DNA from: Candidatus Delongbacteria bacterium
GTDB taxonomy: Bacteria > JAGOEH01
Direction: 5' to 3'
NCBI GenBank assembly: GCA_017997825.1
Contig: JAGOEH010000050.1
Location: 1-18,572 of the forward strand
Length of the DNA stretch: 18,572 nucleotides
Shown here: piece by piece, positions 1-7,164 of the stretch
Layout of the letters: every line of letters starts with the position of its first letter
Numbering within the stretch: position 1 is the first letter of the stretch
Made by a program: the position numbers and the translations under genes
Notes under the pieces: model-generated
Seen by the model: only the letters and a program-made list of their open reading frames with translations
Told to the model about the DNA's origin: nothing
Databases searched by the model: none

Positions 1-1156
1 GGGTGTCATCGGAAAGATAAAGAGTTAGGGATTGGCTTTGATGTTTGAACTCCGGCGTTAGGTCACAGTGTATCAGACCTATACTATCGCTGTAGTGAGT
101 GAAATAGGTGTTGAACTCGGCATTGTCCTGAGGTGAGGACCATTTTTCGATCAGGACCAATTCTTTGGAAGGAGCCGTTACCACAATCGCTTTAAAATGG
201 AAATGTTCCGCCAGTTGTTTGAATCGGTTCAGAGCCTGGCAGATCGAAGAGAAATGAGCATGATGCAAAATCATCTCCCGGGACTGTAAGGTTTCGTCCA
301 TAAAACTTCGAGCCAATAGGGTGGTGTCGCCGGTGTAATCCCGGATAGGCAGAGTCGTTGATGATTTCCCATTCCTTAGAATATAAGCTTTTATCAATTG
401 ATTCAATAGGGTTGAGTTTTTTTTCTCACCCAGATAATTGATGCTGTATGTTAAAATAGACTCGTTCTGTTGTCTGAAGGATTGCCAATCAGATAGTAGG
501 TTATCACTCAGATCATTTCCATGAAAGAGCATCAAAATCACCGTTTGAAGACGTGGAGGGCGGTTCCGCTCATTGAGAAAATTCTCCAGTGTCCGGATCG
601 ATTGTTCCGGGGCATAGTTGGTGATCCCGAGATTGTATACTTTCAATCCAGTCAGATTGGATAGTTGAACCGGCCAGATTTGATCCTGACTGATCATTCC
701 GAATGTGTAGGAATCCCCGATGGTTATAATCTGGGCCTCATCCGGCTTCACTCCGGAGTTTCGATACCCGTTGGCATCAATAATAAACCGGCAAAACCGG
801 GGTTGAGCATAATGAATCGTGGTGAAATCAATCAGGTTTCCGCTGAAATTTCCCTGTATATCCTGAGAGACCCGATATTTGACGGTGCCGTCAGGAAGGT
901 AATATTTATAAGGTTCACGGGGGGCTTTAAGGGAGATGAAAATCTCAGGAAAAACCAGGCAGAAAAGGATGACAGGCTGGGTGAAAATTATATGAGAAGG
1001 GATGTGTCTGATGAAGAGTCCGGTTATCACGATCATGATGATACCCACCGAACCGGACCAGCGGAAGGGGATCGGGGAGACGGCCAGAATATAGATTATC
1101 CAGGACATTAAAAGGGATGATTTGATCCAGGATGTGATCTCGGTTCTATGATTCAA
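1..1156 (-). CDS. SGNH-domain (AlgX/AlgJ-like) acyltransferase or esterase, partial at left edge
   Basis: The reading frame stays open on the minus strand from a TTG at 1156 to the window edge (385 codons seen, C-terminus missing). Residues about 14-70 form two or three hydrophobic membrane segments. A probable extracytoplasmic domain follows with SGNH hydrolase blocks: GDSYTFG with nucleophile Ser149, and HGND with Asn214/Asp215. The last visible residues, LYLSDDT, look like the start of the DxxH block, so the catalytic His should lie just outside the window. Known relatives (AlgX, AlgJ and similar) O-acetylate or deacylate exopolysaccharides in the periplasm. The TTG start is chosen because AGGAGGG lies 5 nt upstream; an in-frame ATG at 1108 is the alternative. 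The upstream polymerase gene's TAG stop lies inside that ribosome binding site, so translation is probably coupled. The family is fairly sure; the substrate is unknown. Confidence 0.82.
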   Translation of the reverse strand, partial: MNHRTEITSWIKSSLLMSWIIYILAVSPIPFRWSGSVGIIMIVITGLFIRHIPSHIIFTQPVILFCLVFPEIFISLKAPREPYKYYLPDGTVKYRVSQDIQGNFSGNLIDFTTIHYAQPRFCRFIIDANGYRNSGVKPDEAQIITIGDSYTFGMISQDQIWPVQLSNLTGLKVYNLGITNYAPEQSIRTLENFLNERNRPPRLQTVILMLFHGNDLSDNLLSDWQSFRQQNESILTYSINYLGEKKNSTLLNQLIKAYILRNGKSSTTLPIRDYTGDTTLLARSFMDETLQSREMILHHAHFSSICQALNRFKQLAEHFHFKAIVVTAPSKELVLIEKWSSPQDNAEFNTYFTHYSDSIGLIHCDLTPEFKHQSQSLTLYLSDDT

Positions 1157-1161
1157 ATCCG

Positions 1162-1168
1162 CCCTCCT
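1162..1168 (-). promoter_or_regulatory. Ribosome binding site that fixes the TTG start of the SGNH gene
   Basis: On the minus strand AGGAGGG sits 5 nt before TTG 1156-1154. It overlaps the TAG stop codon (1169-1167) of the polymerase gene. It is the strongest Shine-Dalgarno match near this gene and favours the TTG over the ATG 16 codons downstream. Confidence 0.75.
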
Positions 1169-2624
1169 AATAACTGGAAATCTTGATTTGCTTATTGATA
1201 ATCGTTTTGGCGATTCTATTCCGGGCCAATATGAATCCGAAGATGATCCAATAATAAACTCTAAAAAAGGTCGAATTGATCAACATTGTCAGCATCATAC
1301 ACAAGATGGAGCATCCCAGAGCGACCGAGTAGATGTCAAATCGTGGATTCATGATTAATTTTCTGTACCGCAGGGCTTTATAGTATAAAAAACCCATGAT
1401 GGCCAAAAAAATGATAATACCTAAAATGCCATACAGCGCCATCATTTCAGTGTAAACATTTCCGCTTTCATAGTATCCGCTACCGAAAATCGGGTTTTTC
1501 CAGAAGACCTCAAGCGCCATCAGCATATTCTCGATTCGATTTTGACCGCTTCCGGATTCCATAGGACTTAATACTTTAACAGCGATTGTCTCAATAGCCT
1601 GCATCTGATTTAAAGCCAGGGCCAATCCGATGCTGAGCGAGAAAACGATAATCACCGAGGTAAAAATCAGAGGAATACTGATGCTCTTTTCCCTGATATA
1701 GTAGAGAATAAACAGAAAATTAATCACCAGAACGAATGGGAGTAACATCCAGGCCGATGATGACAAACTCAGAATCAGATTGAGAAAGAATACCGTCATG
1801 GCAAAAAGATGAAAACCACGGTTATAGATATAAACCTTTTTCAGAAACGGCAGCAGATACAACGGTAACAGAATGAGAAGATAGGTTCCATAGTATGATG
1901 GTTCCCAATCCCCGCCGCGTAAACGGAAAAAAGAAGTTCCGTGTTTCCACATCGATAAGCTTGGATCTCCGGTAATGTAGTATTCGATGATGCCGGTCAG
2001 CGTCCAGCAGCCGATCAGAGTCTGGATCCAGAGGAAGTAATTCAGATAATGCTCCAGGTGTTCGGTTGTTCTGACATGGGTCATGATTATTATGATGAGG
2101 GTGATATAAAGGAATAGCCATACCAGGTTTTTTACACTGGTCATGCCAATCGATTTTAAATTGAATCCTTCAATAACTTCCCCATATTCCAACTGGATGT
2201 TGGGGGCATTAATCTGGACATAGATGATATTCAGCACGATAATTAATGCGAACAGATAAAACGGGAGCAGGTATTCAGTCGATAAATTCAGGTAGTTTTT
2301 TAATAATGGGAAAATATGAAGGATACAATAAACCAACAAATAAATATCAACCAGTTTGAGGGTCGTGCCGTAAAATTCGAATGTCAGGATGCCTACGAAG
2401 GGGCTTATGAATAACATGAAAAGCAGGGTGTGTTTGGAGTTGAACAACTGAATTATAGAGGCAACCAGAATGAATAGGATGAGACTGGGGATACTGTTGG
2501 TATAATACAGCGCAATGAATACCCATAAACAGCCATAGAAGATCAGAAAAGCCTTAAAAAAACGAGATTGATAATTAGATTGTGATCTGGATGATAACAG
2601 AATGGTTCCGGGATTATGATTCAT
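1167..2624 (-). CDS. O-antigen polymerase/ligase-like (Wzy/WaaL-type) membrane protein
   Basis: This 485-aa, very hydrophobic protein has about 13 predicted membrane segments, beginning near residues 22-41, 45-61, 65-85, 91-108 and 118-138 and ending near 453-470. A loop around 234-246 holds two Arg and GGDWEPSYYG. A later extracytoplasmic stretch (about 357-400) carries NRIENMLMAL, then NPIFGSGYYE, then an MMALYGILG-type segment. This arrangement, with a Pro-x-x-Gly-x-Gly turn before the last helices, is typical of the Wzy_C/O-antigen ligase fold, which joins undecaprenyl-linked glycan repeat units in the periplasm. Length and topology fit the family, but sequence alone cannot separate polymerase from ligase. 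The ATG has no clear Shine-Dalgarno sequence. It is first in a minus-strand operon with the SGNH gene. Its DNA looks more AT-rich than the neighbouring large genes, as is common for O-antigen genes. Confidence 0.82.
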   Translation of the reverse strand: MNHNPGTILLSSRSQSNYQSRFFKAFLIFYGCLWVFIALYYTNSIPSLILFILVASIIQLFNSKHTLLFMLFISPFVGILTFEFYGTTLKLVDIYLLVYCILHIFPLLKNYLNLSTEYLLPFYLFALIIVLNIIYVQINAPNIQLEYGEVIEGFNLKSIGMTSVKNLVWLFLYITLIIIIMTHVRTTEHLEHYLNYFLWIQTLIGCWTLTGIIEYYITGDPSLSMWKHGTSFFRLRGGDWEPSYYGTYLLILLPLYLLPFLKKVYIYNRGFHLFAMTVFFLNLILSLSSSAWMLLPFVLVINFLFILYYIREKSISIPLIFTSVIIVFSLSIGLALALNQMQAIETIAVKVLSPMESGSGQNRIENMLMALEVFWKNPIFGSGYYESGNVYTEMMALYGILGIIIFLAIMGFLYYKALRYRKLIMNPRFDIYSVALGCSILCMMLTMLINSTFFRVYYWIIFGFILARNRIAKTIINKQIKISSY

Positions 2625-2883
2625 GGCAAAGGCTGGCTAAAAATTGTGAACCGGAAACCAGGATGGTGTGAATTCATTTTCAATGTCCCTGATAGTGGTT
2701 AGCTCAATCTGGAATTTGGTTGGGGACGTGAAGGGATTGCCCCTGAACCAACGATTGGCAGGTTTGAAGAGTGCTGAACAGCCAAAGATCTGACGGGAGA
2801 CGGGGATTGAGTATGAACCGGATCGTTTATCTGAAAGGAAGGTCAAGGAAGGAACAAAATCCCAGCTCATCATTTCCAAAGGT

Positions 2884-2911
2884 AATATAAATTTAATACC
2901 CGTTATGTCAA
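2884..2911 (-). promoter_or_regulatory. Sigma70-like promoter for the polymerase-SGNH operon
   Basis: On the minus strand a perfect -35 box TTGACA (2911-2906) is followed after 16 bp by TATATT (2889-2884), five of six matches to the -10 consensus. Transcription would start near 2877 and run toward the polymerase gene, leaving a leader of about 250 nt. FCB bacteria can use a different housekeeping consensus, so activity is inferred. Confidence 0.5.
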
Positions 2912-3000
2912 GCAAAATCTAGGAATGCCGGTTCATTTTGGTTTCGGATGGCATGGGATTTGGGATTGGGTGGAAGAAAAAGAAAAGATTTATTAAAGTT

Positions 3001-3026
3001 TTGAAAAAAAAGAGCCGATTTTTCAA
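3001..3026. repeat. Perfect 8-bp inverted repeat upstream of the T9SS operon
   Basis: TTGAAAAA (3001-3008) and TTTTTCAA (3019-3026) are exact reverse complements separated by 10 nt. The repeat lies 56 bp before the start of the first T9SS gene. It could be an operator half-site pair or a 5' leader hairpin. The only -10-like box at a suitable distance from the TTGAAA is poor (AAGAAT at 3025-3030), so I do not call a promoter. Confidence 0.45.
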
Positions 3027-3081
3027 GAATGAGGAACGAATAATGCCATAGTGTAGTCTGAATTGTTAGCCGGGGGAGAAC

Positions 3082-6000
3082 ATGGCATTCAAACGGATTG
3101 GATTTTTGATTTTATTTATCGTCCATGGGGTGGTCATGGCGGGCCTGAAACCAATTAATAGTGACTATGACAATGGACTGCATGGACTGACCCAGCCTCA
3201 GGCAGTCAGCAATCTCCAGGCACTGGGTGGCGCAGATTGCAGTAATGGATTGTCGGAAGGCCAGATTCGATTGAGCTGGATTGCCGGCCGGAAATGGGAG
3301 GATGGGGGAACCTATCAGAATAAATCCTATTTCTATATCATCAAATATGATACCAGTCCCATCTGGACCGAGACCGCTTGGAATAATGCCTCTGAGATTC
3401 CTCAGTCCATGGTTCCGCAGGACTCCGGGCAACAGGAGATCCTGTTTTTGCCTACCAATGGATTGGGTTTAGCATTAGGGCAAAGCTACTATTTTGCAAT
3501 TCGTTCGGTGGTGATCGATTCGGTAATCCGCTATCATGATCCGCTCCCGCCTCCCGGCGGTATTACCTGGGCACTGATTTCAGATACCTCATCACTCTTA
3601 CCCGGATCCTACACGACCATCCCATGCTCTCCTCAACGGGATTGCTTTCCTCCCGATATCGTGAGTTGGCTCGATTCTGTCTCCTATCAGCCTGATCTGG
3701 GAAAAATTTGCCTCTATTGGAGAGGGGTGGGGGATGACTATTTGACCGGCAAGCCGGATTTGTATACGATTGTATGGGACACTTTGCCGATTACCGATAC
3801 CATTCGGTTTGAAGCCTTGGCGGGCGGAAGCGGTAAATTGCAGATTCGGGAGCCGATTTACAGTCCCGGTGTTATTCACACGGTTTGCCTGGACAGCATC
3901 TCGAATGGATTGGTTCCGGGTCGGCGCTATTATTTTGCAATCCGGGCTTATGACAACCGCAACAATGGCAGTCAGGTAGAATCTTGTTTGGGGCCTGTAT
4001 CCTATTATTGTTCTCATCCGCATTGTTATCCGCCGGATCCGATCCGGGATCTGAAGGTTCATGGCCGGGGAGAGGATTTTGTTCCGGAAAGCAGTCTGGT
4101 GTTGACGTGGACGGCGCCCCGTGATGCCAACGGATTGTTGTACTATGATATCCGTATGGCCCGGGATACGATACGAACTGTCAGTCAGTTCAATGCGGCC
4201 GTTAGGATTGCTTTTCCCTATCGGCCCAAGGCGGCCGATCAGCCGGAGAGCCTCCGGATCAGTTCGTTAATGCCGGACAGCCTCTATTTTTTTTCGATTC
4301 GTTCGGTTGATTCCCTGTTGAATATATCGCTGCTTTCCAATATTACCTGCAGTTGGGGGCGGGCTCAGCGGGACAATGTGCCGCCGGGGCCGGTCAATGA
4401 TTTGAGAGCCTTTGTCACACCGGCAACCCCCGAAGGCGGGATCGAAGTGGAATGGACTTACCCGGGGGATAATCTTGGCGCCGGTACGATCGATTCGATG
4501 GTGCTGGCCTATTCCACCGCTCCTTTTGATACCCTCTGCACGGTCGATAATGTTCCAGCCTGTTTCGACAGCGTCGAGTTCCACTATTATTATCCAAAAC
4601 GCTACTATCAGATGGGCGGGCAAAAGGATACCATTACCGTCCCGGGATTGATTCCCGGCAAGATTTACCATTTCAGGGCCCAATTCTGGGATGAGGTAAA
4701 ACATCATGTGTTTTCCAATCTGAGTTCCGATACATCTCAGATCGATCTGGCTCCGCCGGCGGCCGTCACCGATCTGGAAATCCGACTCCATCCAACGATT
4801 CCCAATCAGGCTGTTCTCAGCTTTACGGCGACCGGAGACGACGGGTATCTTGGGAGGGCCTCCGCCTATGAAATAAAGTACGATACCGGCCGCATCACGC
4901 CAACCTTGTATAATTCCTCTCCCACGATCAAGCGATACGCCTATGGCAAGATTCCGGTTCCGTCCGGACAGCGCGATACCATAATAATCCAGGATTCGCT
5001 GGTCGGAGGAAGAATCTATTATTTTGCCCTCAAGATGCTGGATGATCGGGAGAATAAAAGCCCACTGTCCAATGTCGATACGGTAGCCATGCCGGTTGTC
5101 AACGATTTATGGCCGCCGACCACCATCAATGATCTGCGGGCTGAGACCGGAACCTTGGCCGGAACCATCACTCTGACCTGGAGCGCTCCCTTGGAACAGG
5201 GGAGTACCCAGCCGGTTAAATCGTATTCATTGGCCTATTCTTACAGCCCGATACTCACCCAATCCGATTATCTCAATGCTGTTTTCTACCCTCAGAGCTG
5301 GGTGCCTCGACCCAGCGGCAGTCTGGAACAGAAAACCATCTACGGACTGGTTCCGGGTGTCAAGTACTACTTCGCCATCAAATCATCGGATTATAACTAT
5401 AATCTAAGCGGATTATCCAATTCAGCCTCGGCCTCAGCTTATGCTTCATTGGGGACTCCTACCTTCACCTGCCGCTCTTCGGATACTCTGGTCTCTATTT
5501 TTGATACCATTGCCGTAGACATTTACTACCATCCCTACAATCAGGCCACCACCGGTCTCTCGTTCTACGCGACCCTGGATCCGGCCTATCTTTTGCCGGT
5601 TGATATGGATCCATGGCAATCCGGGATTCAGCCGTTTGTATCGGCAGATTATTATTCCCCTTACGGAGTTGTGCTGGAGAATGATACCCATTACGATCAG
5701 ATAAGCGGAACAGAAAATGGGATAGCCGGTTATCAGGTGGATTTTACCGAGGTGGTGGATACTCTGATCCGAAATTTCTCGCGATCCAGCGAGGGTAAAA
5801 TTGCCACCCTTTACCTGAGAGGGGTGGCGGCTACACCGGTCAATACCGTGGTAACGATCGATGTTGATTCGTTGACCGGCCGTCAGAGTATGGGAATCGA
5901 TATCATGGGGAAAAAGGTGTTCAGTCTCGGCATTAATCACTGGTTAAGAGTCCAGAACTATTTGGTTATGGTACAGGCTTCATTGCAGGGCCGAAGCCGG

Positions 6001-7149
6001 TATGAGGGGTATTATCGGTTCCGGGTCCTGGATATGGGACGAAGTCCTCTGGGTATTGCTTATTCTCCCTTGAATGTGCCGCTGGATCGAGTCATCGGTC
6101 GTGATGGATTGGGAAAGATTCCGGCGGTTCCGATCGGAAACTATATTGTTTTGGTCAAAGAAGCCCGTTATTTATGCGGAGAAGCGGCTGTAACCGTAAC
6201 GGGACTGCAGAATGGCCTCCAGCCCTTCCCGGTCTGGACGACTTTGGGAGATGGGTTGAAAGTCAAGGATTTACGGGGTGGAGATGCCAATGATGATAAT
6301 ACCGTCAATCTGGCGGATTTTGGTCAAATGGCTCTCTATTACGATACACCCGTTCCCGCCGGCGCCGGTCTGGGGGAAGCCCGCTGGCAGGTCGATTTCA
6401 ATGCTGACGGGCAGATCAATCTGGCGGATTTTTCCATTCTGGTATCCAACTTCGGTGAGCACGGGAGTCTGATGAAGGGGCGAAACCCTTTATGCCGTTC
6501 GGCGGATTGGCCGGATGAACAATTTCAAATCAGGATTATCCAAAACGACAGTCTGAGTATGATCCAAGCGCTTGATTTCCCTCCGGTCTTGGGGTATAGC
6601 CTGGTATTCATATCGCCGGAAATCAATCTTCAGCCGGGTGATTTCGTTGGATTGCACGAGGTGATGAAATTTGGAAAAATGAGGCAGGATACCTTTTACT
6701 ACAATGTGGTGCTGAAAACCGAAACTCCGGTTTCCGGCCATGGATGTCTGGCTTATGCCCAGCGGATGGATTTAAACGGATTGAAGTGGGTCGAGATTCT
6801 GGATACCAATCGGATTGTCCGGCGGATGATGGTCAAACCGGTGGGCGTGGATGATGATCACTCCTCCCCGGTGTCCGGAGATTTGTGTCACCGGGTCTAC
6901 CCCAATCCGTTCAATTCCCAGACTGTCTTCAGTTTGAGTAATCTGGGTCCCGATCCGGTCGAACTGACAGTTTATGATGTAACCGGTCAGCGGGTTCAGA
7001 GTGTGATATGGCAGAGCGGTCATCCCTCGATAATCCGCTATGTATGGAATGCGCAGTTCCGGAATCGGATATTACCGTCCGGACTCTACTTTTATTCGGT
7101 CATTAATGGTCAAACCCGAGTTTCGGGTAAAATTGTATTGATGAAATAG
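3082..7149 (+). CDS. Giant secreted FnIII / cohesin-like / dockerin protein with T9SS type A sorting domain
   Basis: This 1355-aa protein has an N-terminal signal peptide (hydrophobic core about residues 6-20). Six fibronectin-III-like modules span about 39-787; each opens with a PPxxVxDL-type segment and ends with a YYFAI-type strand and a Ser/Asn-rich SPLSN-like motif. Residues about 790-955 resemble a cohesin/carbohydrate-binding beta-sandwich, followed by a beta domain to about 1063. A type I dockerin follows with two calcium loops: Asp1068, Asn1070, Asp1072, Asp1079 and Asp1105, Asn1107, Asp1109, Asp1116. The C-terminus (about 1270-1355) is a T9SS type A sorting domain with YPNPFN at 1273, VYDVTGQRV, PSGLYFYSV and a final GKIVLMK. 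It should be exported by Sec, cross the outer membrane by T9SS and become surface-attached or released. About eleven Cys occur in the first 560 residues, suggesting disulfides. No enzymatic domain was recognised; an adhesion or scaffold role is inferred. It is first in a three-gene operon. Confidence 0.88.
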   Translation: MAFKRIGFLILFIVHGVVMAGLKPINSDYDNGLHGLTQPQAVSNLQALGGADCSNGLSEGQIRLSWIAGRKWEDGGTYQNKSYFYIIKYDTSPIWTETAWNNASEIPQSMVPQDSGQQEILFLPTNGLGLALGQSYYFAIRSVVIDSVIRYHDPLPPPGGITWALISDTSSLLPGSYTTIPCSPQRDCFPPDIVSWLDSVSYQPDLGKICLYWRGVGDDYLTGKPDLYTIVWDTLPITDTIRFEALAGGSGKLQIREPIYSPGVIHTVCLDSISNGLVPGRRYYFAIRAYDNRNNGSQVESCLGPVSYYCSHPHCYPPDPIRDLKVHGRGEDFVPESSLVLTWTAPRDANGLLYYDIRMARDTIRTVSQFNAAVRIAFPYRPKAADQPESLRISSLMPDSLYFFSIRSVDSLLNISLLSNITCSWGRAQRDNVPPGPVNDLRAFVTPATPEGGIEVEWTYPGDNLGAGTIDSMVLAYSTAPFDTLCTVDNVPACFDSVEFHYYYPKRYYQMGGQKDTITVPGLIPGKIYHFRAQFWDEVKHHVFSNLSSDTSQIDLAPPAAVTDLEIRLHPTIPNQAVLSFTATGDDGYLGRASAYEIKYDTGRITPTLYNSSPTIKRYAYGKIPVPSGQRDTIIIQDSLVGGRIYYFALKMLDDRENKSPLSNVDTVAMPVVNDLWPPTTINDLRAETGTLAGTITLTWSAPLEQGSTQPVKSYSLAYSYSPILTQSDYLNAVFYPQSWVPRPSGSLEQKTIYGLVPGVKYYFAIKSSDYNYNLSGLSNSASASAYASLGTPTFTCRSSDTLVSIFDTIAVDIYYHPYNQATTGLSFYATLDPAYLLPVDMDPWQSGIQPFVSADYYSPYGVVLENDTHYDQISGTENGIAGYQVDFTEVVDTLIRNFSRSSEGKIATLYLRGVAATPVNTVVTIDVDSLTGRQSMGIDIMGKKVFSLGINHWLRVQNYLVMVQASLQGRSRYEGYYRFRVLDMGRSPLGIAYSPLNVPLDRVIGRDGLGKIPAVPIGNYIVLVKEARYLCGEAAVTVTGLQNGLQPFPVWTTLGDGLKVKDLRGGDANDDNTVNLADFGQMALYYDTPVPAGAGLGEARWQVDFNADGQINLADFSILVSNFGEHGSLMKGRNPLCRSADWPDEQFQIRIIQNDSLSMIQALDFPPVLGYSLVFISPEINLQPGDFVGLHEVMKFGKMRQDTFYYNVVLKTETPVSGHGCLAYAQRMDLNGLKWVEILDTNRIVRRMMVKPVGVDDDHSSPVSGDLCHRVYPNPFNSQTVFSLSNLGPDPVELTVYDVTGQRVQSVIWQSGHPSIIRYVWNAQFRNRILPSGLYFYSVINGQTRVSGKIVLMK
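3196..5445 (+). repeat. Array of six fibronectin-III-like modules (protein level)
   Basis: Six divergent modules of about 110-125 residues begin near nucleotides 3196, 3640, 4027, 4376, 4750 and 5109. Shared marks are an opening (P)PPxxVxDL segment, a strand with LxW or LSF, a YxIxY strand holding the substituent Asp-Thr, and a closing GLxPGxxYYFAI strand followed by an Asp and Asn-rich turn. The copies are too diverged at DNA level to be direct repeats, so the array is old rather than recently expanded. Confidence 0.7.
5449..5945 (+). other. Cohesin-like domain in the first T9SS protein
   Basis: Residues about 790-955 show the cohesin pattern. There is an early strand with repeated valine/aspartate (DTIAVDIYY), a glycine-linked strand leading to a YATLDPAYL motif like the YDP-x-L of cohesins, and a late GKIATLYLRGVA strand like the GxLAxIxF of cohesins. 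The fold assignment is by motif only; a generic carbohydrate-binding beta-sandwich is the main alternative. Confidence 0.5.
6277..6472 (+). other. Type I dockerin domain in the first T9SS protein
   Basis: Two duplicated EF-hand-like loops occur about 37 residues apart (first positions Asp1068 and Asp1105), each ending NLADF, with the 1-3-5-12 acidic/Asn ligands intact. A Gly-Asp lead-in and a closing NFGEHG fit dockerins of FCB secreted proteins. Dockerins bind cohesins in a calcium-dependent way; the partner here is unknown. Confidence 0.85.
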
Positions 7150-7153
7150 GTCC

Positions 7154-7158
7154 GGGAG
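7154..7158 (+). promoter_or_regulatory. Ribosome binding site that decides the start of the second T9SS gene
   Basis: GGGAG ends 6 nt before ATG 7165 but directly abuts ATG 7159, where the spacing is too short. The start at 7165 (Met-Lys-Arg) is therefore preferred and also gives a cleaner signal peptide. Confidence 0.65.
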
Positions 7159-7164
7159 ATGATC

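Larger units (their letters stand above)
2625..3081. other. Divergent intergenic region between the polymerase and the T9SS operon
   Basis: This 457-bp stretch separates two divergent operons. It holds a sigma70-like promoter facing left (2884-2911), and an 8-bp inverted repeat (3001-3026) plus a GGGGGAG ribosome binding site (3072-3078) on the right-hand side. Between the leftward promoter and the polymerase start lies about 250 nt of leader. An unassigned minus-strand frame runs 2915-2637 (TTG start) or 2873-2637 (ATG, 78 codons). It ends 12 bp before the polymerase and contains CSALFKPANRWF; I do not recognise the product and no ribosome binding site supports it. No terminator, tRNA or insertion sequence is visible. 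Confidence 0.55.

Noticed and set aside
665-1111. Open frame of 148 codons on the plus strand at the left end
   Set aside because: It is antisense to the SGNH gene, whose catalytic blocks are clear on the minus strand.
2641-3000. Remnant of an insertion sequence or phage attachment site in the intergenic region
   Set aside because: No transposase frame, terminal inverted repeats, target duplication or tRNA end could be seen.
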